Origin: an uncultured Phycisphaera sp.
GTDB taxonomy: Bacteria; Planctomycetota; Phycisphaerae; Phycisphaerales; SM1A02
NCBI GenBank assembly: GCA_937919685.1
Contig: CALFOM010000044.1
Coordinates: 1-38,586, forward strand
Reading direction: 5' to 3'
Length of the DNA: 38,586 nucleotides
Shown here piece after piece: positions 32,601 to 38,586 of this stretch (its first letter is position 1; the number at the start of each line of letters is the position of its first letter). The position numbers were made by a program, and so were the translations under genes. The notes beneath the pieces are model-generated. The model saw only the letters and a list, made by a program, of their open reading frames with translations, was not told the origin of the DNA and did no database searches.

Positions 32601-32782
32601 GCGTTGACCCTTCGAACCAGCCGCTCAAGCGGTGACTTCTGATGATGCGGACGAAGCCCGAAGGGGCTCGTTCTCGACTCACCGGATTCTATCCGATCAC
32701 GACCCGATTTCGGGGGTGGATGACCTCGGAAAAGATGGGTTGTGTCGGTTTCGGGACGTTGGGCGCCGCCGACGACTTCGGG
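32601..32782 (-). other. sucA upstream region with two small hairpins
   Basis: This 182-base gap between priA and sucA carries two short inverted repeats: AGCCC/GGGCT with a four-base loop (32655-32668) and CCCG/CGGG with an ATTT loop (32703-32714). Either might end priA transcription, but neither has a T-run. A promoter for sucA must lie here or further upstream; I see no convincing one. Confidence 0.35.
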
Positions 32783-35119
32783 TTACATGAGGGAAGTCGG
32801 ATCGACGTCGATGGCGACCGCTTCGCCGAGGGCGAGCGGCCCGGTGAAGACCCCCTTCGCTCGAGCATTTGCGATGAAGCGGGAACCGTCGCCGGCACTC
32901 TGGGCAAAGATCTCCAACTGCATCCGGTAGCGGGCGGCGATTCGAGCGATCGAGCAGGGGAGGGGGCCCCGGATCTCGATTCCGTCCTGGCCCTCAAGCG
33001 ATCGGAGCCGATCGGCGAGGGCCGTCGCCAGTCGGGCGGCCTGAGTCTCGCCACCATCGCGGATCACGATCCTGGTGAGCCGTCGGGTGGGGGGAAGTTG
33101 GAAGCGTTCGCGATCCGCGAGTTCTTGTTCGGCAAAGCCTTCGTAATCGTGTTCCGCGGCCCGACGAATGGCGGGAGCGTCGGGCTGGAAGGTCTGGATG
33201 ATGGCCTCTCCGGCCGACGAGCCGCGACCGCATCGGCCGACCACCTGAGCGACGAGTTGGAACGTTCGCTCGCCGGCTCGAAAATCGGGCATGTTCAGTG
33301 CGGTGTCCGCATTGATCACACCGACGAGCCGCACGCCGGGAAAATCGAGCCCTTTGGCGATCATCTGGGTCCCGGCAAGCAGCCTGATTTCGCCGGTTCG
33401 GAACCGTTCCAGAACGTCATGGAAGTCATCTCCGGTATGCATGGAGTCCGAATCGACCCTGACCATGGCGCCGATTCGGGCGAGATCTGGGTGAAGACGG
33501 CCGAGATCCTCCTCGACCCGCTGCGTGCCCAGACCGAAGACCGTGGTCTTCTTGCGGCAGAGTGGACAGGTGGGGGGTAGCCGGAGTTGGGCGTCGCAAT
33601 GATGACAGCGGACCCAGCGGTCTCGAGCCGATGATCGCGCGTTCTGATGGCAGACCATTCCAGCGTCGCATTCGGTGCAGGTCATGACCCATCCGCAACG
33701 GTGATCGGGGCACGCGATGTAATTGGCATACCCCCGGCGATTCAGGAGGAGCATCACCTGCCCGCCGCCATCAAGGGTGCGTTTGATGGCGCCGCCGAGG
33801 CGGGGGCCGATCAACCTGACCCCGGTGTGATCCAGATTTCGGCGCTCCTCGGCGAAGTCCACAATCTCGACCTTCGGAAGCGTCAGCCCGGGGGCTCGCT
33901 CGGGCAGGCGATGGATGGTGCTTCGGGCAGTTCGGGTCGCGTTATGCCAGCTCTCGAGGGCCGGCGTTGCAGAGCCGAGGATGACCGGGCAGTCCGCGAG
34001 TTGAGCGCGGCGAATGGCGACGTCCCTTCCCTGATACCGCGGCGCCTGGTCCTGTTTGTAGGACGGATCATGTTCTTCATCGACGATGACGAGGCCGAGC
34101 TGGCCATCCGAAATCGGGGCAAAAACCGCCGATCTGGCTCCAAGGACGATATTGGCCTGTCCATCAGCAACCCGGCGCCACTCGCGATGCCGCTGCGCGG
34201 CCGTGAGGCCGGAATGAAGGACCGCCGCAGGGGAACCTGGGAATCGCGCGAGCACGCGGGCGGTCGTCTGGGGCGTGAGGGCGATCTCCGGAACGAGAAT
34301 GAGCACGGTCCGACCGGCGTCGAGGGCCTGTCGGGTGAGGCGAAGGTAGACCTCGGTCTTTCCGCTCCCCGTCACGCCGAAGAGGAGGTGGCTCGAAAAT
34401 CCTCCGCCGAGGGTTTTCCCGATCGATTCGACCGCGGTGGCCTGTGCGGAATTCAACTGGACCTCGCGATCTTCGATTCCAGTTCCGGCTCGTGCTCTGG
34501 CTTCCACGGTCGTGACGGACTCGAGTTCGAGGAGGCCGAGGTCGGCAAGTCGCTTGAGGATCGCCGTGCCGCCAACGCCGGTGCGTTCGGCGAGGTCGTT
34601 GGAGGCGATCGGCAGTTCGGTGGGCGGCGTGGCGAGGATGGCGTCGTAGACCGCCTGCTGTTTCTTGCCAAGCCTGGGCAGCGGGTCCGGGATGACTACG
34701 GCGGGCTTGATGAGGAGTCGCTTGGACGCCCCGATCCCCTTCCGGACGGCTGCGGGCACGATATTCGCGAGGGTGATTCCGATCGGGCAGGCGTAATAGG
34801 AGGAAATCCAGGTGGCGAGGTCGAGCAATTCGGCCGGAAGTGGTGGGAGGTCGTCAGTCCGCTCGATGACCGGCTTGATCCGGCCTGGATCGAGGCCATC
34901 CGCAACGACGGCGGCCGTTCCGATTCTCTCGACGACCGTTCCGGGGACCGGGGCATTCCCCCGTCCGAGAGGGACAAGGACACGGTGCCCAACCAAGATG
35001 TCCTCGCAGGTCTTCGGCAGCGAATAGAGGAGCCCAGCGGGATACCGATCGACCGCGCGTTCCACCGCAACGCGGACGAACTCGCCGGAGATCAATGGAG
35101 GTGCGAAGAGATCGCTCAC
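32783..35119 (-). CDS. priA: Primosomal replication-restart helicase PriA
   Basis: This is a 778-residue superfamily 2 helicase that reloads the replisome at stalled forks. An N-terminal DNA-binding part (FVRVAVERAVDRYPAGLLYSLP) is followed by the helicase core with Walker A GVTGSGKTE, Walker B VIVDEEHDPSYKQ, and motifs YQGRDVAIRRA and ILGSATPALESW. A zinc-binding cluster of eight cysteines comes next (ACPDHRCGWVMTCTECDAGM, then VRCHHCDAQLRL and TCPLCRK). GTQMIAKGLDFPGV and QVVGRCGRG follow. I choose the GTG at 35119: the frame continues to a GTG at 35200, but that would leave only 35 bases to divergent carA, and a TACACT element sits six bases before 35119. Confidence 0.93.
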   Translation of the reverse strand: MSDLFAPPLISGEFVRVAVERAVDRYPAGLLYSLPKTCEDILVGHRVLVPLGRGNAPVPGTVVERIGTAAVVADGLDPGRIKPVIERTDDLPPLPAELLDLATWISSYYACPIGITLANIVPAAVRKGIGASKRLLIKPAVVIPDPLPRLGKKQQAVYDAILATPPTELPIASNDLAERTGVGGTAILKRLADLGLLELESVTTVEARARAGTGIEDREVQLNSAQATAVESIGKTLGGGFSSHLLFGVTGSGKTEVYLRLTRQALDAGRTVLILVPEIALTPQTTARVLARFPGSPAAVLHSGLTAAQRHREWRRVADGQANIVLGARSAVFAPISDGQLGLVIVDEEHDPSYKQDQAPRYQGRDVAIRRAQLADCPVILGSATPALESWHNATRTARSTIHRLPERAPGLTLPKVEIVDFAEERRNLDHTGVRLIGPRLGGAIKRTLDGGGQVMLLLNRRGYANYIACPDHRCGWVMTCTECDAGMVCHQNARSSARDRWVRCHHCDAQLRLPPTCPLCRKKTTVFGLGTQRVEEDLGRLHPDLARIGAMVRVDSDSMHTGDDFHDVLERFRTGEIRLLAGTQMIAKGLDFPGVRLVGVINADTALNMPDFRAGERTFQLVAQVVGRCGRGSSAGEAIIQTFQPDAPAIRRAAEHDYEGFAEQELADRERFQLPPTRRLTRIVIRDGGETQAARLATALADRLRSLEGQDGIEIRGPLPCSIARIAARYRMQLEIFAQSAGDGSRFIANARAKGVFTGPLALGEAVAIDVDPTSLM

Positions 35120-35125
35120 GCGGCG

Positions 35126-35131
35126 AGTGTA
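35126..35131 (-). promoter_or_regulatory. Possible -10 element giving a leaderless priA mRNA
   Basis: On the minus strand this is TACACT, six bases before the GTG start of priA. It supports that start and predicts a transcript with little or no leader. The same hexamer lies before carA on the other strand. No good -35 is visible. Confidence 0.35.
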
Positions 35132-35220
35132 CGTCTGGTTTTCCCATCGACGAGGATGATCGGCGTTTGTGGATGAATGTTCCGATCCGGGCGGGATCAC
35201 CTTTTCGGCAAACGGTTCGC

Positions 35221-35226
35221 TACACT
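35221..35226 (+). promoter_or_regulatory. Possible -10 element for carA
   Basis: TACACT lies nine bases before the carA ATG at 35236. Transcription would begin about three bases before the ATG, leaving almost no leader and no room for a Shine-Dalgarno sequence or for a leader-based pyrimidine attenuator. The -35 is not recognisable. Confidence 0.35.
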
Positions 35227-35235
35227 TCGCGACGT

Positions 35236-36495
35236 ATGGTCATTCACGGTGGATACGACGTTCTGATCGAAGCGCCCACTCGGGTCCGAGGGGTTCGTCT
35301 TGCATTGGAGAATGGCGCGATCTTCGAAGGTCGAGGATTTGGTGCTGCGGTGCCTGCTGGCGGCGAAGTCGTCTTCAACACGGCGATGGGCGGCTATCAA
35401 GAGGCCCTGACCGACCCCAGTTACACCGGGCAGATCTTGGTCATGACCGCGTCGGAGATCGGGAACTACGGAATCAACCTCGAGGATCAGGAAAGCGCCT
35501 CAATCGCCGTCGCAGGGCTGGTGATTCGGGATTACTCGAGAGTGCGATCCAACTATCGGTCGAGCGGCCATCTCCATGACTGGATGGCGGAGGCGGGTAT
35601 TCCTGGTCTCGAAGACATCGACACCAGGGCGATTGTTCGCATGCTTCGGACCGACGGGGCCATGCGAGGCGTCCTCGAATCTGACCCCGGCGTCAGGGAC
35701 CGAGAGCTCGTGGCTCGGGCTCGTGGGCTCGCCTCGATGGGTGGCCGCAATCTGGCCGCGAAGGCCGGACCGTCGGAATCGGGCACATTCACCGAAGGTC
35801 TCGGCGAATGGCCCGCCTTGATCTCTGAGAGGGCGGAGAAGGACGAGCCTCTGGTGGTCCTTGCGTTGGATTGCGGTGCGAAAAGGAACATCTATCGGCA
35901 TCTCATTGCGCGAGGGTGCGAGGTTCGGTTCATTCCGCACGACACGCCTGCGGCGTCGATCCGAGCTGCATTCCTAGCCGGAACCGTGCATGGCCTCTTT
36001 GTCTCGAATGGTCCCGGGGACCCCGCAGCGGTCGAGGCGACGATTCGCACGTTGAAAGAGATTGCCGGCGAGATTCCCACCTTCGGGATCTGTCTCGGTC
36101 ACCAACTCCTTGCCCTGGCGATCGGGGCGACCACCTATAAGCTGAAGTTCGGTCATCGAGGTGCCAACCAGCCGGTTCGGTGCGACATGACCGGTCAGAT
36201 CGAGATCACCAGTCAGAATCATGGTTTCTGTGTGGATGAAGCGTCACTTGAGGCGGCTGGTGGTGAAGTGACCCATCGCCACTTGAATGATGGCACGGTG
36301 GCAGGGTTCAGGCACCGCGAACGCCCGATCTTCAGTGTCCAGTATCACCCTGAGGCAAGCCCCGGTCCACACGAATCAGCCTATCTCTTCGACGCCTTCA
36401 TACGGATGATGAAGTCACGGAAACCTTTGCAGGCTAGCGACTTAGGTGAGACACCATCGAATCCGGCCTCGCCCCTGCAGCCGAACCTCGCCTGA
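35236..36495 (+). CDS. carA: Carbamoyl-phosphate synthase small (glutaminase) subunit
   Basis: This 419-residue protein releases ammonia from glutamine and feeds it to CarB to make carbamoyl phosphate for arginine and pyrimidines. The N-terminal domain (about 16-150) has the typical LALENGAIFEGRGFG and FNTAMGGYQEALTDPSYTGQI motifs. The class I amidotransferase domain holds the nucleophile Cys286 (FGICLGHQLLALA) and His371/Glu373 (VQYHPEASPGP), with oxyanion-loop motif SNGPGDP. ATG at 35236 fits the family start. carB is not adjacent, and the next gene is unrelated. The last 25 residues (after KSRKP) look extra and unstructured. Confidence 0.95.
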   Translation: MVIHGGYDVLIEAPTRVRGVRLALENGAIFEGRGFGAAVPAGGEVVFNTAMGGYQEALTDPSYTGQILVMTASEIGNYGINLEDQESASIAVAGLVIRDYSRVRSNYRSSGHLHDWMAEAGIPGLEDIDTRAIVRMLRTDGAMRGVLESDPGVRDRELVARARGLASMGGRNLAAKAGPSESGTFTEGLGEWPALISERAEKDEPLVVLALDCGAKRNIYRHLIARGCEVRFIPHDTPAASIRAAFLAGTVHGLFVSNGPGDPAAVEATIRTLKEIAGEIPTFGICLGHQLLALAIGATTYKLKFGHRGANQPVRCDMTGQIEITSQNHGFCVDEASLEAAGGEVTHRHLNDGTVAGFRHRERPIFSVQYHPEASPGPHESAYLFDAFIRMMKSRKPLQASDLGETPSNPASPLQPNLA

Positions 36496-36520
36496 CCGTT
36501 TTGGCCTCTGACCGTTTTGG
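36492..36520 (+). repeat. Direct repeat across the carA stop codon
   Basis: CTGACCGTTTTGG occurs at 36492-36504 and again at 36508-36520, 16 bases apart. The first copy contains the carA TGA stop. It looks like a small tandem duplication. Confidence 0.6.
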
Positions 36521-36741
36521 GCGGTCTTTCGAAGGTGAATCGCATGGCTGCCAGGCCTCTCGATGAATGGCCAAAGGCGTCAAAGAGGAACGTTGCTCCT
36601 AATAGCGTATCGGGGACGGAAGGGATCCAGTTCCTTGATCGCCACGTAAAAGCCCCCCTTTAAGGGGATTCGACGGCAGATCGGTCGAGTTCGATGCCAG
36701 TAAGGTTCCGGGGGAATTTTGGAGAGAAAAATCCGGGTTGA

Positions 36742-36760
36742 ATTCACCGTCGTGGTGAAT
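36742..36760 (+). other. Perfect stem-loop in the carA downstream region
   Basis: ATTCACC (36742-36748), loop GTCGT, GGTGAAT (36754-36760). There is no T-run after it, so it is not a classic terminator; it may be an operator-like inverted repeat or an RNA hairpin. Confidence 0.45.
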
Positions 36761-36937
36761 CCGTCGGGTGGCTCTCAGGTTGCAGTGCTCAAGGGGGCGA
36801 AGTAGTCTTCCTGATCGCTCGTCGACTGACGGGGTTTCCGCCAGCGACAGACATGACTTGGTACTCAGCGGCTTGACGTTCTGATTTCGTCTCGCCGTCG
36901 GGTGATGTGCTTTCCGTCCACGCACAACACCACTCAG

Positions 36938-36942
36938 AGGAG
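36938..36942 (+). promoter_or_regulatory. Ribosome-binding site of the secretin-like gene
   Basis: AGGAG lies ten bases before the ATG at 36953 and supports that start. Confidence 0.55.
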
Positions 36943-36952
36943 TGTGATCGAC

Positions 36953-38586
36953 ATGGAATTTTCTTCGAGATCTTTCGTTGCAGACCTTGGCCGCGGTCTT
37001 ACTGCTGCCGTCCTTCTTGCGACGTTCATCTGTTCGACCAACGTTTGGGCCATGCAGGACGCGCCTGCCGAGCCCACGCCTGCCGAACCAACTGCGGATC
37101 CTGCTCCGGTCGATGACCCCGCCCCTGCCGACGAGCCTGCGGCGGCCGAAGAGCCAGCCGCATTCGATCCGCCTGCGGCAGACCCGCCATCCGCCGATGA
37201 CGCGATGGGTGCTGGTGGTCCGGCGATCACTCCACCAGCGTCGACCCCGGCGGCCGGCCTGAAAGATGCTCTGGAGTCAGCCCGCAACGCCATGTCGAGC
37301 GCCAACTGGCGTCAGGCCATCGATGCTTGGACCTCGGTACTTGCCATCGATCCGGGCAACACCGAAGCGATTGCAGGACTCAAGCACGCACAAGCCATGC
37401 TTGATCAGGCTTCCACAATCGACAACGTCCAGGAAGACTTCTCGCTTCGGCGTGAGCGACTCAAGGTTCAGTTCCAAGACGACATGGTGCGATCCAACTC
37501 GTCCTACGACGAGGGTGATTATCGCAAGGCTCGAGAGAACGCCGTCACGGCTCGACTTCGCGTCGATCGTGACCGAGGCGTGCTCCCCGCCGATCAGTAT
37601 GCATCGATGCTCAAGCAGATCGACACCATGCTTGATCGGGTTGCGGCTGCCGAGCAGCTTGAGTCACTTGCCAAGGATGAAGCCAAGCGCGATCAGGCTC
37701 GTTCCGCCGCCGACTCGGAGCGTCGCAAGGAACAGGCAGATCGTCAACGAACCATCAACGAGAGCCTTCAGCGTGTCCGTCAGTTGCAGATGGAACTGAA
37801 GTACGACGAAGCGATTCAGGTGCTCGACACCGTGCTCTTCATCGATCCGAACAATCCCGCGGCGAACGCGCTTCGGGACGTGATCAGAACCAGCAGCATT
37901 TATAGGGAGTATTCCCAGACGCTGCGACGACGCGACTATGCATTCAGTCACTTCACGCAGGAGAATCTGGCGGCCACGATTCCTCCCTCCACGAACTTGA
38001 GCGGGCCCGGGCCACGTTCGACTTCGGGTCTGATGGCCTACCCCGAGGACTGGCCGCAGCTTTCGATCCGTCGGGATGCTGCCGCAGGATTCCGCGAGAC
38101 GGAAGAGAACCGCCGGGCGATGTCCACATTGGGCAAGACCGTCGCGGTCAACTTCAAGAACAACTCGCTCGATCAGGTCTTCGCGTACATGAAGAACGTG
38201 ACCGGCCTTGAGATCTATCCCGACTGGAAGGCGTTGGACCTCATCGGCATTCGTCCGGACACGGAAGTCGATCTTGAACTCGGACAGATCTCCGCTGATG
38301 CCGCGCTCAAGCGAATTCTCGAGCAGGTCGGCGACGATCTGGATCGGCCCGAATTCGCCGTCGAAGACGGTGTGGTGGTGATCTCCAGTGATGAAGCACT
38401 TCGCAAGAAGACGGTCACCATCGTCTACGACATTCGCGATCTGCTCTTTGAAGTCCCGTACTTTGATAACGCGCCCGAATTCGACCTCAGCAGTTCGCTC
38501 AGCTCCGGCGGCGGCGGTGGTGGCGGCGGCGGCGGTGGACAGGGCGGCGGCGGCGGCGGCGGCTTCGGCGGCGGCGGTAGCGGCGG
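36953..38586 (+). CDS. Secreted TPR protein with secretin-N-like domain and poly-Gly tract (partial, runs off the window)
   Basis: At least 544 residues are visible and the frame stays open to the window end. A signal peptide (residues 1-33, ending NVWA before Met34) is followed by a Pro/Ala/Asp/Glu-rich spacer (about 35-100). Two TPR-like parts follow (ALESARNAMSSANWRQAIDA at about 105, and YDEAIQVLDTVLFIDPNN) with a charged helix between them (KDEAKRDQARSAADSERR). A compact domain from VAVNFKNNSLDQVFAYMKN to VVVISSDEAL resembles the STN/secretin N domain of GspD-like proteins. After YDIRDLLFEV the sequence enters a run of almost pure glycine. The full protein may be an outer-membrane secretin or a planctomycete surface protein; the missing C-terminus decides. 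A good Shine-Dalgarno sequence supports the ATG. Confidence 0.8.
   Translation, partial: MEFSSRSFVADLGRGLTAAVLLATFICSTNVWAMQDAPAEPTPAEPTADPAPVDDPAPADEPAAAEEPAAFDPPAADPPSADDAMGAGGPAITPPASTPAAGLKDALESARNAMSSANWRQAIDAWTSVLAIDPGNTEAIAGLKHAQAMLDQASTIDNVQEDFSLRRERLKVQFQDDMVRSNSSYDEGDYRKARENAVTARLRVDRDRGVLPADQYASMLKQIDTMLDRVAAAEQLESLAKDEAKRDQARSAADSERRKEQADRQRTINESLQRVRQLQMELKYDEAIQVLDTVLFIDPNNPAANALRDVIRTSSIYREYSQTLRRRDYAFSHFTQENLAATIPPSTNLSGPGPRSTSGLMAYPEDWPQLSIRRDAAAGFRETEENRRAMSTLGKTVAVNFKNNSLDQVFAYMKNVTGLEIYPDWKALDLIGIRPDTEVDLELGQISADAALKRILEQVGDDLDRPEFAVEDGVVVISSDEALRKKTVTIVYDIRDLLFEVPYFDNAPEFDLSSSLSSGGGGGGGGGGGQGGGGGGGFGGGGSG
38507..38586 (+). repeat. GGC/GGT glycine-codon tract at the window end
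   Basis: From 38507 to the end nearly every codon is GGC or GGT, broken by one Gln, one Phe and one Ser. The tract encodes a flexible glycine linker in the secretin-like protein and may be prone to slippage or assembly error. Confidence 0.8.

Larger units (their letters stand above)
36496..36952 (+). other. 457-base non-coding region between carA and the secretin-like gene
   Basis: No gene is convincing here. A minus-strand frame of 108 codons (36599-36925) has no visible motif. The region holds a direct repeat at its left end, a CCCCTT-T-AAGGGG inverted repeat at 36655-36667 and a 7-bp-stem, 5-base-loop hairpin at 36742-36760 (ATTCACC/GGTGAAT). Near its right end, AGGAG at 36938-36942 serves the next gene. 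A TTGACG at 36873-36878 could be a -35 element, but no -10 follows at the right distance. The long leader leaves space for regulation or a small RNA, without proof. Confidence 0.5.

Noticed and set aside
30414-32642. A 742-codon open frame on the plus strand opposite sucA
   Set aside because: It is antisense to a well-supported SucA gene, has no domain motifs, and comes from the high third-position GC, which removes stops from the opposite strand.
33647-35176. A 509-codon plus-strand frame opposite priA
   Set aside because: PriA motifs and the zinc cluster on the minus strand are unmistakable. The antisense product is Gly/Arg/Asp-rich without structure.
35120-35235. Pyrimidine-sensing leader or riboswitch before carA
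   Set aside because: The predicted transcript start lies next to the ATG and no stem or leader peptide is visible in the 116-base gap.
36599-36925. A 108-codon minus-strand frame in the carA downstream gap
   Set aside because: There is no start context, motif or membrane segment, and its composition is unlike the neighbouring genes.
1-38586. Mobile elements, CRISPR arrays, tRNA or rRNA genes
   Set aside because: I found no transposase, integrase, regularly spaced repeats or cloverleaf-like sequence while reading both strands by eye; a tRNA scan could still correct this.

Overview
The window looks like an ordinary chromosomal stretch of a GC-rich planctomycete, most likely of the Phycisphaerae. 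This is inferred from gene content, not from a database search. The pointers are an exosortase locus, a short cell-wall cluster that keeps rsmH and ftsI, tandem clpP genes followed by a MoxR ATPase, a Gly-rich secretin-like protein, and start sites of which only some have a Shine-Dalgarno sequence. I see no rRNA, tRNA, transposase, integrase, CRISPR array or prophage gene.

Layout. 16-3540 (minus): clpP, clpP, a MoxR-type ATPase and a beta-barrel-like protein, probably one transcript. 3644-5221 (minus): an FHA-GAF-like-histidine kinase, divergent from holA (DNA polymerase III delta, 5299-6336, plus). 6536-8727 (plus): an unknown lipoprotein, then pyrB (aspartate carbamoyltransferase).

8891-22984 (plus) is the accessory heart of the window: a Wza-like export lipoprotein, an exosortase, an EpsI-like partner, a 1769-residue TPR protein, a Wzc-like chain-length protein, a sugar-nucleotide epimerase/dehydratase and a WecA-like glycosyl-1-phosphate transferase. 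Several of these genes overlap by a few bases. Together they look like a machine that starts, builds, measures and exports a surface polysaccharide and sorts proteins to the surface. Three members have unusual features: an acidic insertion in the exporter, loss of the Walker A lysine in the Wzc-like protein, and an EF-hand-like loop in an extra segment of the WecA-like enzyme.

23133-28311 (minus) is a small cell-wall/division cluster read as membrane protein, rsmH, LysM protein, FtsL-like protein, ftsI. 28423-32600 (minus) holds sucA and sucB of the 2-oxoglutarate dehydrogenase complex. priA (minus, from about 35119) is divergent from carA (plus, 35236-36495), so two pyrimidine genes (pyrB, carA) lie about 27 kb apart. 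After a 457-base non-coding stretch the window ends inside a secreted TPR/secretin-N-like protein, at a glycine-coding GGC/GGT tract.
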